64,000 nt of DNA from Saccharothrix carnea (GCF_003014735.1 NZ_PYAX01000010.1:124001-188000); one strand, 5' to 3'; counted from the stretch's first letter, positions 16,929 through 25,691 are shown. The notes: generated from the sequence alone by a model not told the origin. Program-made: numbers and translations.

Positions 16929-19900
16929 CTAGTTGGGCAGTTCCTTGACGCGGACGTTGCCGCTCAACGGCCGGTAGCGCAGGTAGCTGATGGTGTCGAC
17001 GTCGAACAACGCGCCCGCGCCGCCCTTGAACACCAGGTACAGGTCACGCACACCGGTCACCGTCACCCGCTGCGGTGCGAGGTCGAGGTAGAGGTCCCAG
17101 CTCCCGGTCACCGGCACGGTCAGCGGCTCGTGCACCAACGGCCCGGTCGGCGAGTCCGCGCGTGCCTCCAGCGTGCCGCCGACCCCGGCGGACGACACCC
17201 GGTAGCCGATGCCCGCGACCTTCGCCAGGTCGACGTCCGCGTACGACACCCAGTCGCCGTCGTTGACCTCGCCGACCCGCTTGCCGCCCTGCGCGGTCTC
17301 GCGGTCGTACACCACCACGCCCTGCTGCCCGGTCAACGCCTCGGCGGGCACGTCGACCGCCGCGACCGTCCCCGCACCGCGGAACGTGATCGTGTCCACG
17401 TCCAGCAACGCGCCACCGCCACCGCGGAACACGAAGTACAGCCGGTGCGTGCCACCGGGATCGGTGATCGGCGCGGGCGGCAGGTCGGCGTACGTGCGCC
17501 ACCCTCCCGTGCCGGCCACCGGTGTGCTCGACACCAGCGGACCGGTCGGCGAGTCGACGCGCGCCTCGATCGTGCCGCCCGCCGTGGCGGACGCGACCCG
17601 GTAGCCGATACCCGTGACACCGGCCAGCGACACCGCGTCGAACGCGATCCAGTCACCGTTGTGCACGTTGCCGACCTGGCTGCCGCCCTGCGCTTGCGCG
17701 GCCCGGATCACCTTGGTGCCCCGCTGCGCGGAGTACGACTCGGCGGGCGTGTGCCGCACCGGTTCCCAGGTCGGCGGCGGCGTGCCGGTGGTGAACCGGA
17801 CCGCGTCCACGTCGAACAGGCTGCCGGAGCCCTTGAACACCAGGAACAACCGGTGCGTGCCGCCGGGGTCGGTGATCGGCGACGGCGCCAGCTCGACGTA
17901 GTTGTCCCACCCACCGGTCGACGGCACGGGCTGCTGCTGCACCAGCGGGCCGGTCGGCGAGTCGACGCGAACCTCGATCGTGCCGCCGCTGCCGCCCGAC
18001 GACACCCGGTAGCCGATCGCCGTAACGCCGCCGAGGTGCACCGGGTCGAACGCGATCCAGTCGCCGTTGTCGACGTAGCCGACGCGCTTGTCGCCCTCGG
18101 CGGTGCCGGTCTCCACGACCTGCACGCCGTGCATCGCGGTGAAGAACTCGGCCTGCTTGTCCTTCGGTTGCAGGATCACCTCGTCCTCGCCGGTCAACGC
18201 GGGCGCGCCGGACGCGCCGCCATCGGTGTAGGAGGCGTTGACGACGCCGAAGATGTTGGCGTCCGTGCCGTGCCCGCCATCGGACGGCGTGGGGATGACG
18301 CCTTCGCAGCCGGTGGCGCGGGTGAGCGGGTGGCCGTGGCTGTCGTGGCCGAGGATGTACTCCACGGTCACCTTGGCGCAGTCGACCGGCCCGTCCTCCG
18401 GGTCGGTGACCGTGACGGAGAACGGCACCCCTTCGCCGAAGCTGAACACCCGGCCGTCCGCGGGCGCGTTGAGCACGACCACGGGCGCGGTGTTGCCGAC
18501 GTTGACCACGACGCTCGCGGAGCCCACCAGGCCGGTCGGGTCGGTGACGGACAACTTCGCGGTGAACTGGCCGATGGTCGTGTAGGTGTGGGTGACCGGC
18601 CCGGGCGTGGTGGCGTCGGTCGTGCCGTCGCCGTCGAAGTCCCACGCGTAGGCCAACGGGTCGTCGTCCTCGTCGGACGTGCCACCGGGGTCGAACCGCA
18701 CGGTCAGCGGCGCCGGACCGGAGGTCTTGTCGGCGGTCAGCTTCGCGACCGGCGTGTGCCGACCGCGGGCGTAGTCGATGCGGTAGACCGCCGAGTCCTC
18801 CGCGCCGCCGAAGTAGCCGCTGCCGTAGTCCAGCACGTAGAGCGAGCCGTCCGGGCCGAACTCCAGGTTCATCGGCCGGGTCAGCCTCATCGAGTCGAAG
18901 AACGGCGTGATCGCGCCGCGCTCGCCGTCCGGGCCGACGTCGATCGTCTTGATCCAGCTCCGGTCCCACTCGTAGGCGAAGGTCCTGCCGTCGAAGAACT
19001 CCGGGAACTTGGTCGGGCTGTCCAGCGCCGGGTCGAAGTCGTAGGTCGGGCCGCCCATCGGCGACTCGCCGCCGTTGCCGAACTCGGGCAGGGAACCGCC
19101 GTCGTAGCCGATCCAGGCCCGTTGCACGGGCGGCAGGTCGACCAGGCCGGTGTTGCGGGGGCTGGTGTTCTTCGGCGCGGCGCAGTCGAACGCGCTGCCG
19201 GACGCGCCGGTGGCGAAGTCGTAGTCGACGTACGGGACGTTGTCGCCGACGCAGTAGGGCCAGCCGTAGTTGCCGGGCCCCTTGACCAGGTTGAACTCGA
19301 CGCTGCCGCCGGGGCCGCGGGCCGGGTTCGCCGCGCCCGCGTCAGGGCCGTAGTCGCCGAGGTGGATCCAGCCGGTGGCCTTGTCCACGGCGAACCGGAA
19401 CGGGTTGCGGAAGCCCATCGCGTAGACCTCGGGCCGGGTCTTGTCCGTGCCGGGCGCGAACAGGTTGCCGTCCGGGATCGTGTAGGTGCCGTCGTCCTGG
19501 ACCTTGATCCGCAGCACCTTGCCGCGCAGGTCGTTGGTGTTGGCCGACGAGCGCTGGGCGTCGAACGCGGGGTTGCGGTCGGCGCGCTCGTCGATCGGGG
19601 TGTAGCCGTCCGAGGCGAACGGGTTGGTGTCGTCACCGGTGGACAGGTACAGGTTGCCCCGCGCGTCGAAGTCGATCTCGCCGCCGGCGTGGCAGCACAG
19701 GCCGCGGTCGGCGGGCACCTGGAGGATGCGCTGCTCACTGGCCAGGTCGAGCACGCCGTCCGTGGTCAGCTTGAACCGGGACAGCTGGTTGTGGCCCTTG
19801 AACCGCTCGAAGTCCGCGGCCGTGCCGTTCTCCGGCGCGTCACCGGCCGGTGTGCTCAGCGGTGGCGCGTAGTAGAGGTAGAGCCAGCGGTTGTTCGCGA

Positions 19901-20912
19901 AGTCGGGGTCCGCGGCCACGCCTTGCAGGCCGTCTTCGTCGTGGTTGTAGACGGGGACGCGGCCGGCGAGCGTGGTGGTGGCCTCCGGGCTGGTGAGCCA
20001 CACCCGGCCGTCGCGGGAGGTGTGCACGACCTTGCGGTCCGGCAGCACGGCCAGCGCGATCGGCTCACCGGTCTTCTCCTCGCCGAGCGCGAGCGTGACC
20101 TGGTCGAAGTCGGCGTCGGTCGGCGGCACGTCCTCGGGTTCGCAGTCGGCGGGCGCGACGCCGAGCGCGTACCTCAGGCCGCCCAGCAGGTGCTGCCGGA
20201 ACGCGGGGTCGGCGTAGGACTCCTTGGTGTGGCCCAGGCCCGTGTACCAGGAGCGGCCCTGGCCGGGGGTGTGGCACCACGAGATGGGGTGGTCGCCGGA
20301 CGGGTCGGTGGGCGTGTAGCTGGTCTCGTCCAACGCGGCCAGCACCTTCACCCGCGACCGCGGGTTGGACTGGTAGCTGTACCACTCGTCGGTGCGGGTC
20401 CACGTGTCCGGCAGGTGCGCGGTCGACGGGTGGTCGTGGTCCTCCACCGCGATGTCGGCTTCCTGGATGGCCGGGTGGGACTTGAAGTAGGAGCCGACCA
20501 GCCCGCCGTACCAGGGCCACGAGTACTCGGTGTCCGCCGCCGCGTGCACACCGGCGTAGCCGCCGCCGTTCTCCACGAACCGCTGGAACGCCTGCTGCTG
20601 CGCGTCGTCCAGCACGTCGCCGGTGGTGGACAGCCAGACCACGGCGTCGAACCTGGCGAGGTTGGCGTCGGTGAACGCGGCGGCGTCCTCGGTGGCCTCG
20701 ACGGTGAAGCCGTTCGCCGCGCCGAGGTCGGTGATCGCGGCGATGCCGTCGGGGATCGAGTCGTGCCGGAAGCCCGCCGTCTTGGAGAAGACGAGCAGGT
20801 GCTCGCCGTCCGGGTGCGCCGCCGCGGGGGTCGCGACCAGGGTCATCGCCCCCAGTGCGGCGGCGAGCGCCAACGCGGTGGGTTTTCCGGGCGTGTTTCG
20901 CTGACGTCGCAC
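16929..20912 (-). CDS. Giant secreted ThuA-PQQ sugar dehydrogenase-PKD-triple CBM6 protein
   Basis: 1327 residues from a GTG at 20912 placed 6 nt after GAGGAG (the frame extends upstream but without an RBS). A signal peptide ends near ATPAAA (~residue 32). Domains in order: ThuA-like glutamine-amidotransferase fold (~35-260, GGGYAGVHAAADTEY); PQQ-type soluble glucose/sorbosone dehydrogenase beta-propeller (~280-690, DGLQGVAADPDFANNRWLYLYY, GLCCHAGGEIDFD, WGRDRS-like WDRSW); PKD domain (~700-785, YAWDFDGDGTTD); a ~90-residue linker; and three CBM6-like modules spaced ~125-135 residues, each with the phrase GDWI/VxxxxVxLxxVxxIGYRV. It is probably a secreted polysaccharide- or oligosaccharide-oxidising enzyme. 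Two IR operators lie upstream. Confidence 0.88.
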   Translation of the reverse strand: MRRQRNTPGKPTALALAAALGAMTLVATPAAAHPDGEHLLVFSKTAGFRHDSIPDGIAAITDLGAANGFTVEATEDAAAFTDANLARFDAVVWLSTTGDVLDDAQQQAFQRFVENGGGYAGVHAAADTEYSWPWYGGLVGSYFKSHPAIQEADIAVEDHDHPSTAHLPDTWTRTDEWYSYQSNPRSRVKVLAALDETSYTPTDPSGDHPISWCHTPGQGRSWYTGLGHTKESYADPAFRQHLLGGLRYALGVAPADCEPEDVPPTDADFDQVTLALGEEKTGEPIALAVLPDRKVVHTSRDGRVWLTSPEATTTLAGRVPVYNHDEDGLQGVAADPDFANNRWLYLYYAPPLSTPAGDAPENGTAADFERFKGHNQLSRFKLTTDGVLDLASEQRILQVPADRGLCCHAGGEIDFDARGNLYLSTGDDTNPFASDGYTPIDERADRNPAFDAQRSSANTNDLRGKVLRIKVQDDGTYTIPDGNLFAPGTDKTRPEVYAMGFRNPFRFAVDKATGWIHLGDYGPDAGAANPARGPGGSVEFNLVKGPGNYGWPYCVGDNVPYVDYDFATGASGSAFDCAAPKNTSPRNTGLVDLPPVQRAWIGYDGGSLPEFGNGGESPMGGPTYDFDPALDSPTKFPEFFDGRTFAYEWDRSWIKTIDVGPDGERGAITPFFDSMRLTRPMNLEFGPDGSLYVLDYGSGYFGGAEDSAVYRIDYARGRHTPVAKLTADKTSGPAPLTVRFDPGGTSDEDDDPLAYAWDFDGDGTTDATTPGPVTHTYTTIGQFTAKLSVTDPTGLVGSASVVVNVGNTAPVVVLNAPADGRVFSFGEGVPFSVTVTDPEDGPVDCAKVTVEYILGHDSHGHPLTRATGCEGVIPTPSDGGHGTDANIFGVVNASYTDGGASGAPALTGEDEVILQPKDKQAEFFTAMHGVQVVETGTAEGDKRVGYVDNGDWIAFDPVHLGGVTAIGYRVSSGGSGGTIEVRVDSPTGPLVQQQPVPSTGGWDNYVELAPSPITDPGGTHRLFLVFKGSGSLFDVDAVRFTTGTPPPTWEPVRHTPAESYSAQRGTKVIRAAQAQGGSQVGNVHNGDWIAFDAVSLAGVTGIGYRVASATAGGTIEARVDSPTGPLVSSTPVAGTGGWRTYADLPPAPITDPGGTHRLYFVFRGGGGALLDVDTITFRGAGTVAAVDVPAEALTGQQGVVVYDRETAQGGKRVGEVNDGDWVSYADVDLAKVAGIGYRVSSAGVGGTLEARADSPTGPLVHEPLTVPVTGSWDLYLDLAPQRVTVTGVRDLYLVFKGGAGALFDVDTISYLRYRPLSGNVRVKELPN

Positions 20913-21002
20913 CGCTGTCTCCTCGTTCGCACCACGTCGGGCTTCGCGGACGGTGGCCTTGTGGTCCAGCTCACAAGATGGACGCGAGGGCAATTCTGTT
21001 CA

Positions 21003-21037
21003 GAACAAACCGAAGTGCGCAATACTTTCGCTTGTTC
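21003..21037. promoter_or_regulatory. Candidate operator: 14-bp near-perfect inverted repeat
   Basis: GAACAAACCGAAGT (21003-21016) and ACTTTCGCTTGTTC (21024-21037) match in 12 of 14 positions as inverted repeats around a 7-nt spacer. It lies about 95 bp upstream of the giant ThuA/PQQ gene in an AT-richer stretch. The binding protein is unknown; the nearby TetR regulator is a candidate. Confidence 0.5.
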
Positions 21038-21064
21038 CTTACAAAAGTCGTGCACGAATGGTCG

Positions 21065-21109
21065 AAAGTGCCGGAGTGGTGAGCACGCTCCGTCAACGTC
21101 CGGCACTTT
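21065..21109. promoter_or_regulatory. Candidate operator: perfect 11-bp inverted repeat before the TetR gene
   Basis: AAAGTGCCGGA (21065-21075) and its exact complement TCCGGCACTTT (21099-21109) are separated by 23 bp, ending 50 bp before the TetR start at 21160. The spacing suits two bound dimers or a looped site; an RNA hairpin is also possible. Confidence 0.5.
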
Positions 21110-21159
21110 GCGCTCGTGCGGCATGATGTCCGCGTGCGCGAGACGACGACGGCGAGCCC

Positions 21160-21750
21160 GTGACCGGCGGTTACCTGAAGGGCCGGATCCGGCGCGAGGA
21201 CATCATCACGGCGGCCGTCGCGGTGTACGGGGAGGCCGGGTACCACGGCTCGTCGTTGCGCGAGATCGCCAAGCGCGCCGGGATCACGCACGCGGGGTTG
21301 CTGTACTACTTCCCCACCAAGGAGGCACTGCTCGCCGCCGTGCTCGAACGCCGTGACGCCGAGGACGCCGAGCGCGAGCGACTGCGCGCCACGCCCGGGC
21401 TCGACGTCCTGCGCCACTTCCTGGCCCTGGCCGAGCACAACGTCCGCCACCCCGGCATCGTCGACCTCTACTCGCGCCTGGCCGCCGAGGCCGTCGCCGC
21501 GGACCACCCGGCGCACGGCTACTTCGTCCGCCACTACCGGGCGGCGCGCGAGGGCGTGGTCGGCTCGTTCCAGGCCCTCGCGGACCGCGGCGAGTTGCGC
21601 CCCGGCGTCGACCCGCGGGCCGCGGCGCTGACGTTCATCGCGTTGATGGACGGCTTGCAGGTCCAGTGGCTGACCACGCCGGACGAGGTCGACCTGGTCG
21701 GGTCGCTGCGGTTCTACCTGCGCACCCTGCTCACCGTGCCGCTGGACTGA
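21160..21750 (+). CDS. TetR/AcrR-family regulator
   Basis: 196 residues from a GTG at 21160. The HTH is at residues ~10-58 (REDIITAAVAVYGEAGYHG, REIAKRAGITHAGLLYYFPTKEALL), followed by an all-helical ligand domain. The LLYYFPTKEALL sequence is typical of TetR proteins that control sugar or secondary-metabolite genes in actinomycetes. Its 3' end overlaps the convergent Gfo/Idh gene by 20 bp. Given its position between two carbohydrate operons it probably controls one or both; palindromes at 21003, 21065 and 23618 are candidate targets. Confidence 0.88.
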   Translation: MTGGYLKGRIRREDIITAAVAVYGEAGYHGSSLREIAKRAGITHAGLLYYFPTKEALLAAVLERRDAEDAERERLRATPGLDVLRHFLALAEHNVRHPGIVDLYSRLAAEAVAADHPAHGYFVRHYRAAREGVVGSFQALADRGELRPGVDPRAAALTFIALMDGLQVQWLTTPDEVDLVGSLRFYLRTLLTVPLD

Positions 21751-22837
21751 AGACCGCGCGCGGGTCCCAGTCGACCGGCAGGGTGGGTGGCGGCTCGACC
21801 GTGCTGACGACGTCCACCGGCCGCCCCCGCGCGATGGACTCCTCCACGGCCAGCATCGCGTCCAGCACGTGGTAGGCGAGTTCGCCGGACGCGCGTTCCG
21901 GCTCACCGACGCGGATCGCCCGCGCCAGCTCCAGCACGCCCGTGCCGCGCGTGGCCGAATGCCCCTGCGGCGCAAGCGTATGCCCGCCGTCGAACAGGTG
22001 CAGCGCGGTCGCGCCGTCGAACCTGTTCGGGTCGGGCAGCACGGCCGTGCCCAGCGTCCCGGTGACCTCCACGAACCCCGTGCGCGACAACGCCGAGTCG
22101 AAGCTGAACACCGCCTGGGCGGACCCGCCGCGCTCGAACTCGACCAGCGCGCTCACCGTGGTCGGCACGGTCACCTCGAACTCGACGCCCGCCCGCGGCC
22201 CGGACCCGATCACCCTCGTGTCCCGCGCCCGGCTGCCGGTGGCGGTGACCCGGCGGATCGGGCCGAGCAGGTGCACCAGCCCGGTCAGGTAGTACGGCCC
22301 CATGTCGAGCAACGGCCCGCCGCCGGCCTGGAACAGGAACTCGGGCGCGGGGTGCCAGCTCTCCGGCCCGGGCGTCTGGAACAGCGCCAGCGCGGTGCGC
22401 GGCTCCCCGATCCGGCCCGCGTCGACGGCCCGCCGAGCGGTCTGCCACCCCGCGCCGAGCAGGGTGTCCGGCGCGCACGCGACCCGCAGACCCCGTTGGG
22501 CGGCCCGGTCGAGCAGCGCGCGTGCGCCGCGCAGGTCCAGCCCGAGCGGCTTCTCCACCCACACGTGCTTGCCCGCCTCGACCGCGGCGAGGCTGACGTC
22601 GACGTGCGCGGCGGGCACGGTCAGGTTGACCACGATCGCGATGTCCGGGTCGGCCAACAAATCGTCCACAGTGGACGATCGTGGCACGCCGTGCCGGGCC
22701 GCCCGCTCCGCCGCCCGCGCCGGGTCGAGGTCGGCGACGGCGAGCACCCGCAGGTCCGGGAACGCGGTCAGGTTGCGCAGGTACTCCTCGCTGATCACCC
22801 CGGTGCCGACGACGCCGACACCGACCGGCGCGCTCAT
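21731..22837 (-). CDS. Gfo/Idh/MocA-family NAD(P)-dependent oxidoreductase
   Basis: 368 residues. The ATG at 22837 overlaps the upstream stop as ATGA, so translation is coupled; the longer open frame to 23335 is only the antisense-type read-through of the upstream gene. Rossmann N-terminus VGVVGTGVISEEYL (residues 5-18), then GKHVWVEKPLGLDL carrying the conserved EKP lysine, and a C-terminal alpha/beta domain with GPLLDMGPYYLTGL. It should oxidise or reduce a sugar or cyclitol hydroxyl. It pairs with the TIM-barrel isomerase just upstream, a common two-gene catabolic unit. Confidence 0.9.
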   Translation of the reverse strand: MSAPVGVGVVGTGVISEEYLRNLTAFPDLRVLAVADLDPARAAERAARHGVPRSSTVDDLLADPDIAIVVNLTVPAAHVDVSLAAVEAGKHVWVEKPLGLDLRGARALLDRAAQRGLRVACAPDTLLGAGWQTARRAVDAGRIGEPRTALALFQTPGPESWHPAPEFLFQAGGGPLLDMGPYYLTGLVHLLGPIRRVTATGSRARDTRVIGSGPRAGVEFEVTVPTTVSALVEFERGGSAQAVFSFDSALSRTGFVEVTGTLGTAVLPDPNRFDGATALHLFDGGHTLAPQGHSATRGTGVLELARAIRVGEPERASGELAYHVLDAMLAVEESIARGRPVDVVSTVEPPPTLPVDWDPRAVFSPAAR

Positions 22838-23568
22838 GCCCCCGCCTCGGCGAGGAACGCGTAGCTGTCCGCGAGTCCGGCGAACACGTCGCCGTCGTAG
22901 GCGTCGAACTCGACCACGCGCAAGGCGCCCGGCGCCGCGGCGAGCACCTCGGCGACCGGCACGCGTCCCCGGCCCGCCGGCACCTGACCCGACCCGTCCC
23001 GCGCGAGGCCGCCGTCCTTGACGTGCAGCGCGTGCACCCGGTCGCCCAGCCGGCGCAGCAGCGCGGGCGCGTCCTCGCCGCCGACCGTCGCCCAGTAGGT
23101 GTCGACCTCCAGCACCACTTCGGGGTCGAGCTGGTCGGCGAGGACCTCGAAGGCGCTGCGGCCGTCGATCCGGGAGGCCAGTTCCCACCAGTGGTTGTGG
23201 TAGCCGACGCGGACACCGTGCCCGGCGGCGACCTCGGCGGCGGCGTTGAGCGCGGCGGCGGTGGCGGCGATGTCCGCCGGGTCCCGCCACTTCTCCTCGC
23301 CCACGTACGGGTCGATGACGACGTCGATGCCGCACTCCGCCGCGACCGCGAAGACGGCGTGCTGGTCGGCGCCGATGAGCTGCGCGTGCGCGGTCGGCGC
23401 GGTGAGGCCGTGCTCGGCCGACGCGGTGCGCAGCACGTCCGCGTTCTCCACCACGCCGTAGGGCTCGACGTGGGTGAAGCCGATGGCGGCGAGTCGCCGC
23501 AGGGTGTCGGCGGGATCGGCCGCGAACGCGTCGCGGACGGAGTACAGCTGCACGGACGTTCTACTCAT
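22834..23568 (-). CDS. Sugar phosphate isomerase/epimerase (TIM barrel)
   Basis: 244 residues from an ATG at 23568 with CAGGAG 6 nt upstream; the extra 16 in-frame residues before it are not supported. Xylose-isomerase-like barrel: SVQLYSVRDAFAADPADTL, FTHVEPYG, GYHNHWWEL and VVLEVDTYWATVGGED give Glu, His and Asp metal ligands. It is cytoplasmic, unlike the Tat-exported relative at 16055. It is the first gene of an operon with the Gfo/Idh oxidoreductase. Upstream lie a CelR-like box and a perfect 24-bp palindrome, indicating repression by sugar. Confidence 0.9.
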   Translation of the reverse strand: MSRTSVQLYSVRDAFAADPADTLRRLAAIGFTHVEPYGVVENADVLRTASAEHGLTAPTAHAQLIGADQHAVFAVAAECGIDVVIDPYVGEEKWRDPADIAATAAALNAAAEVAAGHGVRVGYHNHWWELASRIDGRSAFEVLADQLDPEVVLEVDTYWATVGGEDAPALLRRLGDRVHALHVKDGGLARDGSGQVPAGRGRVPVAEVLAAAPGALRVVEFDAYDGDVFAGLADSYAFLAEAGA

Positions 23569-23601
23569 CACGGGCTCCTGACGTCGGTGTCGGCACGTGC
23601 G

Positions 23602-23615
23602 TGGAAGCGCTCCCA
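23602..23615. promoter_or_regulatory. LacI/GalR-type operator
   Basis: TGGAAGCGCTCCCA differs at one position from the perfect palindrome TGGGAGCGCTCCCA bound by CebR/CelR-type LacI regulators. It lies 34 bp upstream of the sugar isomerase start. A LacI-family gene occurs at 53280, but the cognate protein may be elsewhere. Confidence 0.6.
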
Positions 23616-23617
23616 CA

Positions 23618-23641
23618 AATTTCTACCACTTGGTAGAAATT
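23618..23641. promoter_or_regulatory. Perfect 24-bp palindromic operator (TetR-like)
   Basis: The half-site AATTTCTACCA (23618-23628) is followed by CT and its exact complement to 23641. It is strikingly AT-rich for this genome. The core resembles TetR-family operators, so the regulator at 21160 is a candidate. It abuts the LacI-type box, giving the isomerase-oxidoreductase operon two adjacent operators. Confidence 0.65.
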
Positions 23642-23675
23642 CGCACCAGAGCCTCACCCGACCCCGTGAACGGAC

Positions 23676-23706
23676 TTGAACCTGACGTCGCGTGAGGTTC
23701 TAGGGT
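23676..23706 (+). promoter_or_regulatory. MerR-type autoregulated promoter
   Basis: TTGAAC (-35, 23676-23681) and TAGGGT (-10, 23701-23706) are separated by 19 bp, the elongated spacer that MerR proteins untwist. The spacer region holds the dyad GAACCTGACG-TCG-CGTGAGGTTC with one mismatch (23678-23700). The expected transcription start falls at or next to the ATG at 23714, implying a leaderless mRNA. Confidence 0.75.
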
Positions 23707-23713
23707 CGGTCCC

Positions 23714-24496
23714 ATGACCGCTGAGGGGGGCGTCGACCGGCCGCGCTGGAGCGTCGGCGCGCTGGCCAAGGTCGCCGGGATGACGGTGCGCACGCTGCAC
23801 CACTACGACGAGCTCGGCCTGCTGCGGCCGAGCGAGCGCACGCCCTCCGGCCACCGCCGCTACACCGAGGCCGACCTGCACCGGCTCTACCAGATCCGGC
23901 TGCTGCGGCAGCTCGGCATGTCGCTGGACGAGATCGGCGGTGTGCTGGCCGACACCTCCGACCCCGGACCGCTCACCCGGGTGCTCGCCGGGCACCTGGA
24001 ACAACTGGACGAGCAGGTGTGGCGGCTCAACGCGTTGCGCCGTCAGACGAGGGGTCTGCTCGCCCAGCTGAACGGCCCCACCCGGCCGGATTCCGACCGG
24101 CTGCTCGCTTTGCTGGGCAGCACCACGATCTTCGACCAGCACCTCACCCGGGAACAGCGCGATTTCCTGGACGAGCACGCCGCCGAGATCGGCCCGGCGG
24201 CCCGGGAACGGCTGGACGAGGAGTGGCCCGAGGTGCTCGCGAAGATCGTCGAGCACTACCGCGCGGGCGACCCGGTGGACGATCCGGACGTCCTGCGGAC
24301 CGCTCGGCGCCTGGTCAGCGTGGGCGAGACGTTCGCGGCGGGCGACCGGGAGATCCTGCGCTCGATGAGCGCGTTCTTCCGCGAGAACGGTCGCGGCGTG
24401 CTGCGCGACGTGCTGCCGGGCCAGCCGTTGGACGACCTGGGTGACGGTTTGTGGGACTACCTGTCCCGGATGTACGCCGCATTGTCACCCGAATAA
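23714..24496 (+). CDS. MerR-family regulator with TipAS-type effector domain
   Basis: 260 residues. MerR winged helix at residues ~12-80 (SVGALAKVAGMTVRTLHHYDELGLLRPSERTP and GHRRYTEADLHRLYQI), a dimerisation coiled coil to ~125, and a C-terminal helical TipAS domain (~140-255) of the kind that binds thiopeptides and other hydrophobic ligands. The promoter just upstream has the MerR 19-bp spacer and dyad, so it is probably autoinduced by ligand. It is divergent from the sugar isomerase operon and followed 16 nt later by a secreted hydrolase-like gene that may be co-transcribed. Confidence 0.9.
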   Translation: MTAEGGVDRPRWSVGALAKVAGMTVRTLHHYDELGLLRPSERTPSGHRRYTEADLHRLYQIRLLRQLGMSLDEIGGVLADTSDPGPLTRVLAGHLEQLDEQVWRLNALRRQTRGLLAQLNGPTRPDSDRLLALLGSTTIFDQHLTREQRDFLDEHAAEIGPAARERLDEEWPEVLAKIVEHYRAGDPVDDPDVLRTARRLVSVGETFAAGDREILRSMSAFFRENGRGVLRDVLPGQPLDDLGDGLWDYLSRMYAALSPE

Positions 24497-24512
24497 ATCC
24501 TTAGGGGGAAAC

Positions 24513-25691
24513 GTGTTCCGCAAGACGAGTCTGTCCGCGATCGCCTTCGCCGTGCTCGCCGCGAGCCTCACCGCCACCGCCGAAGCCGCCGAGCCGGGCC
24601 TGGTCCTGACCCTGCCGGCGCCGACCGGGCCGCACCGCGTCGGCGTCACCACGCTGCACCTGGTGGACGCCGACCGGCCGGACCCGTGGCCCGACGCGGG
24701 AGGCGGTCCGCGCGAGGTGATGGCCTCGGTGCACTACCCGGCGCTGGACGTCCGCGGCCACCCGGTGGCACCACAGCTCACGCCGGGTGCGGCGGCGGCA
24801 CTGCCGGTGGTCGCGCCACGCGTGTACCCGAACCTGCCGCCGAGCGGCGTGGACTGGGCCGCCACCCTCACCCACTCGCACGTGGACGCGCCCGCGCGGC
24901 CCGTCCGCCGGCCGGTCGTGCTCTACAGCCCGGGGCTGGTCGACCCGCGTGCGTTCGGCACCACCACCGCCGAGGAACTGGCCAGCCGCGGGTACGTCGT
25001 GGTGACGATCGACCACCCCGGCGAGACCTTCACCGTCGACCTGCCCACCCGGCCGCGGTTCGTCGCGCTGCCGGGCGACCCGAGCACCGATCCGCGGCTC
25101 TACCGGGACGTGATCGCCACCAGGCTCGCGGACACGGACTTCGTGCTCGACCAGCTGGCGGTCCTGGCTTCGGGCGGCAACCCCGACGCCGGTGGCCGTG
25201 CCCTGCCGCGACACCTCGGCCGCGCCCTCGACCTGGACCGCGTGGGCGTGTACGGCCAGGGACTGGGCGGCACGATCGCGGCCGAGGCGATGTACGAGGA
25301 CACCGACCGCCGGATCGACGCGGCGATCAACCTGGAAGGACTGCTGGACTACCACCCGGAGCAGCCCGGTCAGGACGGCGAGCTGCTGCCCGTGGCCCGG
25401 CACGGCGTCGACCGGCCGTTGCTGCTGGTCGGCACCGAGCGCTTCCAGAACGACCGCTACCGGCGGGCGTGGTCGGCGGTGCTCGCGCACGGCTGCGCCC
25501 GGCAGCACGTGATCGCCGGCGCCAACCACTGGGCGTTGACCGATTTCGCCGCCACCGCACCGCAACTGCACGCCGCGGGCCTGATGGACGACGCCGAGCT
25601 CGCCGCCATGGTCGGCACCCTCGACCCGGCCACCGCGATCCGCACCGTGCGCCGGCACGTGGTCTCGTTCTTCGACCACCACCTGCGCTGA
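24513..25691 (+). CDS. Secreted alpha/beta hydrolase-fold protein lacking the nucleophile serine
   Basis: 392 residues from a GTG at 24513 preceded by AGGGGGAA. It has a signal peptide (MFRKTSLSAIAFAVLAASL, cleavage near AEA). The fold matches PAF-acetylhydrolase/dienelactone-hydrolase relatives: RRPVVLYSPGLVDPR, GYVVVTIDHPGE, the nucleophile-elbow region VYGQGLGGTIAAEAMYEDTDRRID and a C-terminal GANHWALTDFA with the expected His. In family members the elbow reads GHSxGG; here the Ser position is Gly250 (codon gga). The protein therefore looks catalytically altered and may be a binding protein or ligand sensor, unless another residue replaces the Ser. It may share a transcript with the TipA-like gene. 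Confidence 0.82.
   Translation: MFRKTSLSAIAFAVLAASLTATAEAAEPGLVLTLPAPTGPHRVGVTTLHLVDADRPDPWPDAGGGPREVMASVHYPALDVRGHPVAPQLTPGAAAALPVVAPRVYPNLPPSGVDWAATLTHSHVDAPARPVRRPVVLYSPGLVDPRAFGTTTAEELASRGYVVVTIDHPGETFTVDLPTRPRFVALPGDPSTDPRLYRDVIATRLADTDFVLDQLAVLASGGNPDAGGRALPRHLGRALDLDRVGVYGQGLGGTIAAEAMYEDTDRRIDAAINLEGLLDYHPEQPGQDGELLPVARHGVDRPLLLVGTERFQNDRYRRAWSAVLAHGCARQHVIAGANHWALTDFAATAPQLHAAGLMDDAELAAMVGTLDPATAIRTVRRHVVSFFDHHLR

Noticed and set aside
16752..21356. 1534-codon + strand open frame
   Set aside because: Mirror frame of the giant ThuA/PQQ gene; Arg/Gly/Val-rich with no domains.
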